Assembly: GCF_005601135.1 (NCBI RefSeq)
Contig: NZ_CP039381.1
Span: 1,609,941-1,673,940, forward strand
Origin: Ruminococcus bovis
GTDB lineage: Bacteria > Bacillota > Clostridia > Oscillospirales > Acutalibacteraceae
Length of the DNA: 64,000 bases
Direction of reading: 5' to 3'
Below are positions 18,962 to 27,666 of the stretch, one piece after another (positions within the stretch are counted from its first letter, which is position 1; each line of letters starts with the position of its first letter). The notes beneath the pieces are model-generated. The model was not told the DNA's origin. It searched no databases and worked only from the letters and a program-made list of their open reading frames with translations. The translations under genes and the position numbers were made by a program.

Positions 18962-21144
18962 AAGAAAGATTACATAAAGCACTTGATGAAAAATCACAAT
19001 TGCAAGTAAATCTTGAACAATTTAACAAGCTGAGAAAATTTGATGATACAGGCAATTTTACTGATACTATTTCAAGTTTGACAGATGATTATGTTTCGAT
19101 ATGTCAAGTTATTGCTCCTGAGTTAATCGGAAAAGTTAAATATAAAGCACTACGTTTAGCTGATATAGATAGAGAAGGTAACTTAATTTCTTTTCAGCAA
19201 AGTAATGATGAACCCCCTTATTTTGAAAACCGTAAAATAATATTCATCAACGATGGACCTAAAGATAAAGTGGGGAAACTTGCAACTTGGAGTTGGACTG
19301 CTAAACCAAATAATAATGATTATTCTAAAGATTATGTTGAATCTAAGATTAATGGTCGTATTGAGCCGGTAGAGATAGTTACGTTTTATGCATGTAAAAG
19401 TAAAGATGAAATTATTAATAAATTAAAGACCGGAATTAGTTTAGATATTACTACTTCTAGAATAATGGTTGCTTTTCTTGAAGATAAAAGCAATTATTGG
19501 GGACTTTTGTGTAGAAATGATGATTTTGAAAAAACTAACAATGAATTATTTATGTTGAAAAATAATACTATTCAATTGCCTTGTTATGAATTTTCTAAGA
19601 ATGATATTGTATGTTTATCTAATAATAAAAAGTATCTTAAAACTGTAAATATTGGAATTCCTTCTATGATTGTCAATGTAAAGGGTTCTACGGAGGTAAT
19701 TAATGATATTTTACTTGAAAGAAGTTCATGGCGAGAATTTAAAAAATTAGGAAAACAAAAAAGTGATTGGAAATTAGTACGCGATTTTCTAACAAATGTG
19801 GATTTGAAATCGGTGACAGAGGAAGTTGAAGAAAAATTAAATTGTAGTTCTGTAGAAGCACAGAAAATGCTTGAGGATTATCTTGAAAATATTAATTGCT
19901 ACATTGACGGAAATACAATTGAGGATCAAGTTATATTGTCAGCATTATATTCCAATGAGGAATTAATGAAGAGATGCAAGTCTTTAATTATGGTTGATTG
20001 GAAAGCAGAAAATAAGAATCTTATAGATAAACGCGAAGATTTACAAAACGAAATAGAAAAGAAAAGAAAAACTGCAAAAAACGAATTAGAGAAACTGCAG
20101 AATCGAGAAATTGAGTTGGCAGAAAAGCTAGAAGCTCTTAATAAAGATATTGAGGATAAAAAGGAATTTGCTAATAATGTTGATGCTGCGGTGAATGATA
20201 AGATTAAACAAGCTCAGCAAAATGCAGCAAATTTTGTAGCTAATTTTGCTTTTTTACCAAAAGCTACAACAGTTAATCCTGGAAAAAATTCTTATACAGA
20301 ATTAATTGATGAAAGTTGTAATTATTATAAAGGCAAACCTTTAGATTCAAATGATATAGAAATTAACGATACTATAGAAAATGTGCTAGATACAATTAAG
20401 TGTGGGTTGTTGGATGCTGGTGTAATTGAGAAGTATTGTCATCCACTTGCGACGTATATGTATATTGCATATCTTGATAATTGTCCATTGTTGTTAATTG
20501 GACCTAATGCAACTGCTATTGTCGATGCTTTTTCAGGAGCTATATTTGGAAAAAAAGCCGGAATTTTAGAATGTAATGGAAAGTATAATTCTAAAATTGT
20601 TGAATTGTGTAATAGTAGTGATGATAATATTATTAGAGTTGTTAACCCATTTAATGGTAATTGGATTTCAAGGTTACCGGATATTATTTCTAATGATAAC
20701 AAATTTTTTATTTCAGTCTATCCTTATTCTGAGGATATGCAGATAGAACCAGCAAGTTTATTTAACTATATGTTGCCAGTTCTTACGGAACCACTTATTG
20801 AAAATCCACCAACAGGTGAAGTAATAAGAGGAGTTTTTTCAGATGATCATGAAGAATATAAATTAGTTGGGCCATCAAGAACATATGAGAAAATTCTAAA
20901 GAAGTTTCACGCACCATTATTAATAAGAAATAGAATCAAAACATTGATTACTAACATGCATGAATTATTGGGAAATGATGCTGTTGATTATGATGTTTTG
21001 TTTGCATTATTACCATATGCCTTTACAACTATGCAAATGCCTATTTTGTTGGATATGATTCAAAATACAACAGATCGACATATTACAATTTCAAAAGAAT
21101 TAGAGGATATTATAAATACTTTGTTTGGAGAAGACGATGAATAA
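18937..21144 (+). CDS. Defence-operon protein 2, main part: coiled coil plus degenerate AAA-like domain
   Basis: A 735-codon frame whose nominal start (TTG 18937) has no ribosome site. The frame is open upstream to about 18841 and continues the coiled coil of the preceding fragment, so this is really the C-terminal four-fifths of one ~919-residue protein. A second long coiled coil lies at about residues 350-430 of this part. The C-terminal third has PLLLIGPNATAI where a P-loop would be (no GK[S/T]), then KFFISVYPYSEDMQIEPASLFNYMLPVLTE. That resembles the Walker B / sensor stretch of McrB- or MoxR-type AAA proteins but lacks the DE. This suggests a catalytically dead AAA-like scaffold; family not recognised. 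Confidence 0.65.
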   Translation: MEKSLSNMKERLHKALDEKSQLQVNLEQFNKLRKFDDTGNFTDTISSLTDDYVSICQVIAPELIGKVKYKALRLADIDREGNLISFQQSNDEPPYFENRKIIFINDGPKDKVGKLATWSWTAKPNNNDYSKDYVESKINGRIEPVEIVTFYACKSKDEIINKLKTGISLDITTSRIMVAFLEDKSNYWGLLCRNDDFEKTNNELFMLKNNTIQLPCYEFSKNDIVCLSNNKKYLKTVNIGIPSMIVNVKGSTEVINDILLERSSWREFKKLGKQKSDWKLVRDFLTNVDLKSVTEEVEEKLNCSSVEAQKMLEDYLENINCYIDGNTIEDQVILSALYSNEELMKRCKSLIMVDWKAENKNLIDKREDLQNEIEKKRKTAKNELEKLQNREIELAEKLEALNKDIEDKKEFANNVDAAVNDKIKQAQQNAANFVANFAFLPKATTVNPGKNSYTELIDESCNYYKGKPLDSNDIEINDTIENVLDTIKCGLLDAGVIEKYCHPLATYMYIAYLDNCPLLLIGPNATAIVDAFSGAIFGKKAGILECNGKYNSKIVELCNSSDDNIIRVVNPFNGNWISRLPDIISNDNKFFISVYPYSEDMQIEPASLFNYMLPVLTEPLIENPPTGEVIRGVFSDDHEEYKLVGPSRTYEKILKKFHAPLLIRNRIKTLITNMHELLGNDAVDYDVLFALLPYAFTTMQMPILLDMIQNTTDRHITISKELEDIINTLFGEDDE

Positions 21145-22147
21145 GTATCAAAATTTGTTAAGTCGTATTTCTAAGGAATTTTCAATTTATAAAGGTGATA
21201 ATGAAGAAATTAATAAATGGAAGTCTAGAATAATTTATAGTCTTTTAGGAAGAATGGCACTAGCTTCATTATTTGACACAGACTATGGCACGGAAGAGGA
21301 AGAAGATTCTTCAATTACCCATATGAAAAGACGAATAAACAAAGTATTTGCTAGTTATCAAGATATGTATCCGGAATTAAAAACTTTGTTGCCGATGGAT
21401 TCTACTGAATTAGCAGAAGAAGTGTATGATATTTTTTTAAATACTGGTGTGATTTATCATAGGCCCAATAGAGTTGTTATGTCATCAAAATCAGATTCAA
21501 TTGTTAATGAAATAAAATTTACAAGAGGATATGAACTAGATAGTAAACAGAAAATTAGTGGCCTTGGTACCTATGAACAATTTCCAGGACAAGAAAATAA
21601 AGATCAATTTATTAATATGTTTCAACTTGAAAATATTATGTTATCCCAGTTATGGGATATATATACAAAAAAAGCAAAATGGGATACCATAGATATAAAT
21701 GCGGATATTGAATATTTGCGTACAAAACCACCATATAATAAAGGTTATTGGACTAATAATATTGATAAAACAGGTGAGATATCAATATTGAAAATTAAGA
21801 CAAAAGGAACTTATTTGTATTATCTTTATAAATATGAAAATAAGTTATATGCTAGTGAGTTACCTCAATGGTTAGTTGAAAATAATAACAAAAGACTATT
21901 GACAAATGCTTGCCTACGGAAAAGAGATGTATTACCACCAACTAAATATAAAATTGACGGAGATTTAGTGTATATTGAATTTCAATATTTACCACCTCAG
22001 TCAGTACTATATTTATGGAAATTGTATAGTTGGCCTCGACTTATGAAAAAATTGCCATATGATTTTAAAAGAATATGTGATAGAAAGGTATTTGAATCAA
22101 TTAAAACTGTAATGATACAGTTAGGATATAAATTTATTGAGGAATGA
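21137..22147 (+). CDS. Defence-operon protein 3; function unknown
   Basis: A 336-residue protein. ATG 21137 overlaps the end of the preceding gene by 8 bases and has GGAG 6 bases upstream, so it is translationally coupled. No catalytic motif is visible. There is an acidic stretch EEEEDS near residue 50, several Trp/Tyr-rich segments, and a C-terminal region with a LYLWKLYSWPRLMKKL segment. It ends 4 bases before the helicase start, which argues that the two products work together, for example as a cofactor or loader of the helicase. It has the size range of DruD in type I Druantia, but similarity could not be tested. Confidence 0.7.
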   Translation: MNKYQNLLSRISKEFSIYKGDNEEINKWKSRIIYSLLGRMALASLFDTDYGTEEEEDSSITHMKRRINKVFASYQDMYPELKTLLPMDSTELAEEVYDIFLNTGVIYHRPNRVVMSSKSDSIVNEIKFTRGYELDSKQKISGLGTYEQFPGQENKDQFINMFQLENIMLSQLWDIYTKKAKWDTIDINADIEYLRTKPPYNKGYWTNNIDKTGEISILKIKTKGTYLYYLYKYENKLYASELPQWLVENNNKRLLTNACLRKRDVLPPTKYKIDGDLVYIEFQYLPPQSVLYLWKLYSWPRLMKKLPYDFKRICDRKVFESIKTVMIQLGYKFIEE

Positions 22148-22151
22148 TAAG

Positions 22152-25100
22152 ATGTCAAATGGTGCGAATTATGTACACAAACAGTTGTGTAAAGAACTAG
22201 AAAATTATATAAAATCTCAGTATTTTGGAAAGACACCTTTATTGCTTTCAGCTGTAACTGAAAAAATAAATAAAGAAGGCGTTTTATATCAAAAACCATA
22301 TATTGAATCATCACCAGCCTATAAAAGTAAGAAAAATGGCATACAGTTTTCTAATATACCTGATTGGTTGAAAAAATATTTTGATAGATTATCAGAAGCT
22401 AAATTGGGCGTGTATCCTACACCTTTTTTACACCAACTATCAGCGTTAGAAGCGTCAATTAAAGGTGATGACCTATTTGTTGCCACAGGTACTGGTTCAG
22501 GTAAAACAGAATGCTTTATGTGGCCCTTAATGGCAAAATTAGTAACAGAGGCAAAAGAAACTCCAAGCAGTTGGAGTAATCGCGGAATAAGATCTATTAT
22601 TATGTATCCGATGAATGCGCTTGTTTCTGATCAGGTAAGTCGTTTACGTAGATTAATAGGTGATCCCGAAAATAAATTTGTAAAAATTTTTCGTGATACT
22701 TGTTTGTATCATTCTAGAAGACCTCAATTTGGAATGTATACAGGTCGTACACCTTATCCAGGAATTGAATCGGAGCAAAATCAGGATCGACTTTTAGAAA
22801 AAAATTTAGCAAGAATGTCTTTTCCAAAAACAGAATCAGAAGAACGATTTTTAAAACAATTATTGAATGAGGGAAGAATACCGGCAAAGTATGATATGAA
22901 AGGTTTCCTCAAAGGATTACATAATGGTAATCATATTCCAAATGAGGAAGATGCAGAGTTAATTACCAGGTTTGAAATGCAACAATTTTGTCCAGATATT
23001 CTAATTACAAATTATTCAATGTTGGAATATATGCTTTTACGACCTAGAGAAGAAAAAATTTGGAAAGATACAAAAAAATGGTTAAATTGTAGTGAGGATA
23101 ATAAATTATTATTTGTTATTGATGAAGCACATATGTATAGAGGTTCATCCGGCGGTGAGGTATCACTTCTATTAAGAAGACTTTTCTATAAACTTGGAAT
23201 TACTCGTAGTAAAGTCCAGTTTATTTTAACCACTGCCAGTATGCCTGATAGGGATGAAGAAGATAGAAATGCTATTATGAAATTTGCCAATGAACTTACG
23301 GCAAGTGATTCGAATAAGGAATTTTGTTATTTAACTGGCGAAAGAGAGGATATTTCCGGACTTGCAAAATATAATATACCATTTGAAAAATTTAAAAATT
23401 GTAATCCATCTGATTTTGAAGATAAAGAAGACATTCAATTTGTTGCGTTAAAGAAATTTTGGAATGGTATAAGTAATGAGACTTTTAGTAATTTACAGCA
23501 AGTATATGATTGGATGTATAATCATTTGATTGAATATAAACAATTTCATAAATTATTTAATAAGTGCCGTGGAAATGCAGTATCATTAAACGAGTTATCT
23601 AATGAAATTTTTCCGGAAACATGCAGGACAGAAGGTCTAAAAGCAGTGAGTGTGCTATTGGCTATTGCACCATTGGCAAAAAATTATGAAGGAACAATAT
23701 TGTTTCCAGCACGTATGCATATGTTTTTCAGAGGTATCAATGGAGTGTATGCTTGTGTAAATCCAAATTGTGATAATTCCCATAGTGATGAAACACTTAC
23801 TTTAGGTGAAATTTATTTATCTGATGGTAACTTTATATGCCCTAAATGCAAAAGTGTTGTATATGAACTTTATAATGATCGTCGTTGTGGTGCCTTGTTT
23901 TATAAAGGTTTTATTTTAAAAGAAAATAATGAAATTAGTAATAGTACGTATTTATGGCATTATCCGGGTCAGTTACTGGATAGACGAGTGAAAGAAATTC
24001 ATTTATTTATTCCAACAGATGATTTTGAATTAAGTAAAGGTCGTAAAAAGTATCCAATAAAAGCTTGTTATCTAGATATTAAAAGTGGATTTATTAATTT
24101 TAAAGATGACTCTCAATCTAATAATTCAAATTATAGAAAATTGTATTATTGCGATTATTCTGCCAAAGGTCGTCCTCAAGTTATTACCTTTCCAACTTGT
24201 CCGCATTGTAGGCACCAATTGTCTTCATCGCAATTAACATCTTTTAGTACAAGAGGTAATCAATCCTTCTTTAACTTAATTAAATCACAGTTTCAAGTGC
24301 AACCTGCTGTTCCAGGTAAAGATAACGATCCAGACCGATTACCTAATGAGGGAAGAAAAGTTTTAATATTTTCTGATAGTAGACAAAGAGCTGCAAAACT
24401 TGCGCGTGATATGTCTGAAGCTTCAGATATTATGGCTGTACATCAATTATTTGCATTAGCAATTAATATGATGGAAAAATCTAATAAAGAGTATTCTATG
24501 GAATATTTATATGATTATTTTTGTATTGTTGCAGCGCAGAATAAAATAAAGATATTTAATGAACCTGAAAGGGAATGGTTTATAGAAAATTGTGATAGTG
24601 CTCTTAATAAATATAATAGATCATTAAGAAGAAAACGCGAGTATTCACCTGAATTGATAATATCTAATGCACCTATACAGATGCAAAAGTATTTATTAAG
24701 ATTATATGCGGGTGGTTATAATACACTTTATGATTCTGCTATAAGTTGGATTGAACCAACGGATGAGGCAATGTTTTATTCTCTTGATGAACTTGAGGAA
24801 AATGGTATCATTGTAACGGAAAATGAATTCTTGGAACTCTTCAATGCTTGGATGATAAATATTTGCGATTCAAGTACTGCCTTAGGACAGTCAATTTCTG
24901 ATGATACTAGAAGTGAGGTAAGATCTAGTTATGACGGATATGGATTGAAAAAAGATTGGTCATTTTCAAAAGCAATCGCTAGTGTTATGGATTGGAAAAA
25001 TGATTCTGAAGTGTTAAGTATATGGAAGAGGACATTAATTAATAACTTTTTAGATATGTCTCAATTTGATCATGGAAAATACTACGTATCTTTATCAAAA

Positions 25101-27392
25101 ATTAAACCGAGATTTGATTTGAAACATAAATGGTATAGGTGTGAGTGCTGTTCAGAAATAACTCCTTATCTATTAAAAAAGTGTTGTCCAAGTTGTGGAA
25201 CTACTAAAATCCATTATATGGATGATAATGAAATTAAGTCTCTTGAATTTTGGAGAAAGCCTATAGATGATGCAATTAGTGGTAAAAAAATTTATGTTAT
25301 TGATACAGAGGAACATACTGCACAGGTATCTCATAAGGATCAAAGAGATGCTATTTGGAGTAAAACTGAAAAGTATGAACTAAGATTTCAGGATTTACTT
25401 CAAAATAATGAAACTCCTGTTGATATTTTAAGTAGTACTACAACAATGGAAGTTGGAATAGATATTGGTTCATTAGTAGCAGTTGGCCTTAGAAATATTC
25501 CACCATTACGTGAAAATTATCAGCAAAGAGCAGGTAGAGCAGGTCGAAGGGGTTCAAGTTTATCTACTATTGTTACATTTTGTGAGGATGGACCTCATGA
25601 CACATTATATTTTAAAGATCCTGTTCCAATGCTTAGGGGAGATCCAAGAAAACCTTGGATAGATACTAAAAGTAACAAATTGATTCAACGCCATTTGGCT
25701 ATGGTTATTTTTTGTGAATATCTTAGCAAGAATAATAATAGCTTAGATTTCATTAGTGCAGCTGAGTTTCTTGATTATCACTTGTTTGAATTTAGTAATT
25801 ACTTAAAGAAATATGCGATTAGAAGAAAACTTATACCAAATAATATTGAATTTGATTATTCAAAGTTTTGTCATTGGCTTAATAATGAGTTAATTAAAAT
25901 GAAAAATAGAAGAGATGAACATCCTGAGTTGTTTGGTGTTGAAAGCTCTAATAATGAGAACACTAAATCTTTACTAGATGCTTTATACGAGGAAGGTATT
26001 ATACCTACATATTCTTTCCCCAAAAATGTTGTTAGTACCTATATTACAGATGAAAATGGCAGAGTACGCTATGAAATAAGTAGAGGCCTTGATGTTGCGA
26101 TTGGGGAATATGCACCAGGACGAGCGATTGTTGTTGATAAACAAACTTACCAAATAGGTGGCTTGTATTTTCCAAATAGCGATAAAAGAAAAGGTTTGAC
26201 TAAGATACCAGCTCGTGCATATGTGGAGGATCCAAATTATTTGAAAGAAATTTTATCTTGCCCAAAATGTGGGTGGTTTGGTTTAAAAGAAGAAAGCCTA
26301 ACATTGTGTCCGTTTTGCAGTAGCAAAAGTATAATATCAAGTAAACCATTATTGAGACCGTGGGGATTTGCCCCAAAGGATGGAAAAAGTATTTCAGAAG
26401 CACAATTAATAGAACAATATACATCAGTTCAACAACCACTATATTCAACTTTACCTAATTCTTCTGATATGATAAGTGTCTCTAATTGTGATAATATAAG
26501 AATAGCTTCAAGGACTAATCAAAGAATTATTATGATGAATAAAGGTGTTCAGGATTGTGGGTTTATGGTATGCAAAGATTGTGGTGCTTCAATGCCAGGT
26601 GATGATGAGCGTGTTTTAAATAGTATATATCGACCGTACAATAATAAATATGCTGGAAAAAAATGTAATCATTTAAATACTGTAAATGTAAACTTAGGAT
26701 TTGATTTTATTACTGATATGTTAGTGTTAGAGTTTTTTCTTGATAGTAACTATATTAATGTAGATAGAAATGAAAACCTTTGGCTTGAACGTGCTGGTCA
26801 ATCATTGGCTGAAGCAATGAGGTTGGCAGCTAGCAAACATTTAGATGTTGAATTTACTGAATTGGTTACTGGATATCGAATAAGGGAAAATAGCAAAGGC
26901 TCTTTTATTGATATATATTTGTATGATAGTCTTTCAAGTGGTGCTGGATATGCAGATAGTATAGCTAATGATATTGAAGAAATTTTAATTGAAGTTGAAG
27001 ATTTATTGAAAAATTGTGATTGTAGTAGTTCTTGCCACAATTGTTTAAGAAACTATAGAAATCAGTTTGTTCATGGTTTATTGGATAGATTTGCAGCGTT
27101 AGAATTATTACAATGGGGTAAAAATGGTACAGTAGCATCAGCACTTAATTTTGAAAAACAGGTTGATATTATTAAACCACTATGTAATATATTAAGTTCA
27201 TTTAATTGTATCCTTGATTTTAGCAATAAGAAAATTACAATTACTAAAGATAAATTTAAAAAAACTTTGGTCGTTTATCCTGCTATGTGGTCTGAAAAGA
27301 ATAAAGAGAAAACAATATACTTACGTGACTCGTACATTAAATATTCAAAGCCATTTGCAGTGCAAAAAATATTGGATGAAATTGCATTATAA
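22152..27392 (+). CDS. Very large DruE-like SF2 helicase with C-terminal DUF1998/MZB zinc domain
   Basis: A 1,746-residue protein. Helicase motifs: ATGTGSGKT (about residue 110), PDILITNYSMLEY, IDEAHM (DEAH-type, about 320), TTASMP (motif III), KVLIFSDSRQRAAKLA, then TTMEVGIDIGSL and QQRAGRAGRRG (motifs V/VI, about 1,125). Zinc-type pairs include CPKC, CPHC, CECC...CCPSC, CPKC...CPFC and CKDC. Near the C-terminus CDCSSSCHNCLRNYRN is the four-Cys signature of DUF1998/MZB helicases (YprA/MrfA, DrmA/B, DruE). Length and plan fit DruE of Druantia systems. ATG 22152 has GAGGA 8 bases upstream. Likely the motor of the operon's defence system; the DruE name is inference. Confidence 0.8.
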   Translation: MSNGANYVHKQLCKELENYIKSQYFGKTPLLLSAVTEKINKEGVLYQKPYIESSPAYKSKKNGIQFSNIPDWLKKYFDRLSEAKLGVYPTPFLHQLSALEASIKGDDLFVATGTGSGKTECFMWPLMAKLVTEAKETPSSWSNRGIRSIIMYPMNALVSDQVSRLRRLIGDPENKFVKIFRDTCLYHSRRPQFGMYTGRTPYPGIESEQNQDRLLEKNLARMSFPKTESEERFLKQLLNEGRIPAKYDMKGFLKGLHNGNHIPNEEDAELITRFEMQQFCPDILITNYSMLEYMLLRPREEKIWKDTKKWLNCSEDNKLLFVIDEAHMYRGSSGGEVSLLLRRLFYKLGITRSKVQFILTTASMPDRDEEDRNAIMKFANELTASDSNKEFCYLTGEREDISGLAKYNIPFEKFKNCNPSDFEDKEDIQFVALKKFWNGISNETFSNLQQVYDWMYNHLIEYKQFHKLFNKCRGNAVSLNELSNEIFPETCRTEGLKAVSVLLAIAPLAKNYEGTILFPARMHMFFRGINGVYACVNPNCDNSHSDETLTLGEIYLSDGNFICPKCKSVVYELYNDRRCGALFYKGFILKENNEISNSTYLWHYPGQLLDRRVKEIHLFIPTDDFELSKGRKKYPIKACYLDIKSGFINFKDDSQSNNSNYRKLYYCDYSAKGRPQVITFPTCPHCRHQLSSSQLTSFSTRGNQSFFNLIKSQFQVQPAVPGKDNDPDRLPNEGRKVLIFSDSRQRAAKLARDMSEASDIMAVHQLFALAINMMEKSNKEYSMEYLYDYFCIVAAQNKIKIFNEPEREWFIENCDSALNKYNRSLRRKREYSPELIISNAPIQMQKYLLRLYAGGYNTLYDSAISWIEPTDEAMFYSLDELEENGIIVTENEFLELFNAWMINICDSSTALGQSISDDTRSEVRSSYDGYGLKKDWSFSKAIASVMDWKNDSEVLSIWKRTLINNFLDMSQFDHGKYYVSLSKIKPRFDLKHKWYRCECCSEITPYLLKKCCPSCGTTKIHYMDDNEIKSLEFWRKPIDDAISGKKIYVIDTEEHTAQVSHKDQRDAIWSKTEKYELRFQDLLQNNETPVDILSSTTTMEVGIDIGSLVAVGLRNIPPLRENYQQRAGRAGRRGSSLSTIVTFCEDGPHDTLYFKDPVPMLRGDPRKPWIDTKSNKLIQRHLAMVIFCEYLSKNNNSLDFISAAEFLDYHLFEFSNYLKKYAIRRKLIPNNIEFDYSKFCHWLNNELIKMKNRRDEHPELFGVESSNNENTKSLLDALYEEGIIPTYSFPKNVVSTYITDENGRVRYEISRGLDVAIGEYAPGRAIVVDKQTYQIGGLYFPNSDKRKGLTKIPARAYVEDPNYLKEILSCPKCGWFGLKEESLTLCPFCSSKSIISSKPLLRPWGFAPKDGKSISEAQLIEQYTSVQQPLYSTLPNSSDMISVSNCDNIRIASRTNQRIIMMNKGVQDCGFMVCKDCGASMPGDDERVLNSIYRPYNNKYAGKKCNHLNTVNVNLGFDFITDMLVLEFFLDSNYINVDRNENLWLERAGQSLAEAMRLAASKHLDVEFTELVTGYRIRENSKGSFIDIYLYDSLSSGAGYADSIANDIEEILIEVEDLLKNCDCSSSCHNCLRNYRNQFVHGLLDRFAALELLQWGKNGTVASALNFEKQVDIIKPLCNILSSFNCILDFSNKKITITKDKFKKTLVVYPAMWSEKNKEKTIYLRDSYIKYSKPFAVQKILDEIAL

Positions 27393-27444
27393 CAATGCGT
27401 GTAATGATACATTTATAAAAATTATGTAAAATTTGTTATATTTA

Positions 27445-27473
27445 TTGAAAAATTTATGTATATGTGATATATT
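27445..27473 (+). promoter_or_regulatory. Upstream promoter of the tracrRNA/cas9 region
   Basis: TTGAAA at 27445-27450, 17-bp spacer, TATATT at 27468-27473. It would start a transcript near 27480, about 60 bases before the proximal tracrRNA promoter start. Confidence 0.5.
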
Positions 27474-27506
27474 ATGAGTGGCATTAGAACTTTTTAATAA
27501 AAATAC

Positions 27507-27540
27507 TTGATTTTTTGCAAAATATATGTTAATATAACAT
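27507..27540 (+). promoter_or_regulatory. Proximal tracrRNA promoter with overlapping palindrome
   Basis: TTGATT at 27507-27512, 17-bp spacer, TAATAT at 27530-27535. The -10 lies inside the perfect dyad ATGTTA-ATA-TAACAT (27526-27540), a possible operator. The predicted start is about 27542, just before the anti-repeat. Confidence 0.6.
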
Positions 27541-27541
27541 T

Positions 27542-27638
27542 AAATTATTTCATACCAAGAATAATTAGGTTGCTATAATAAGGTAGTAAACCGTAAAGCG
27601 CTGATGCCCTGTTCATTTGAATAGGGCATTATCTTTTA
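27542..27638 (+). ncRNA. tracrRNA of the type II-C CRISPR locus
   Basis: The anti-repeat at 27544-27579 matches the + strand CRISPR repeat at 31 of 36 positions, so the RNA pairs with crRNA read from the - strand. Differences are at repeat position 6 (A to T), positions 27-29 (GAA to TTG, an internal bulge in the duplex) and position 36 (a G-U pair). The typical nexus-like AAGGTAGTAAACCGTAAAGC follows, then the terminator hairpin TGCCCT/AGGGCA (27604-27628) and TTATCTTTT. Sits directly upstream of cas9 on the same strand. Confidence 0.9.
27604..27638 (+). terminator. tracrRNA terminator hairpin
   Basis: Stem TGCCCT/AGGGCA with a 13-nt loop, followed by TTATCTTTT, 17 bases before the cas9 ribosome site. 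No promoter is seen between it and cas9. Confidence 0.8.
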
Positions 27639-27666
27639 TAATTTGATATTTGTTAGGAGGTTAATT

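Noticed and set aside
27214..27429. 71-codon + ORF at the end of the helicase gene
   Set aside because: Out-of-frame shadow of the DruE-like gene, no ribosome site.
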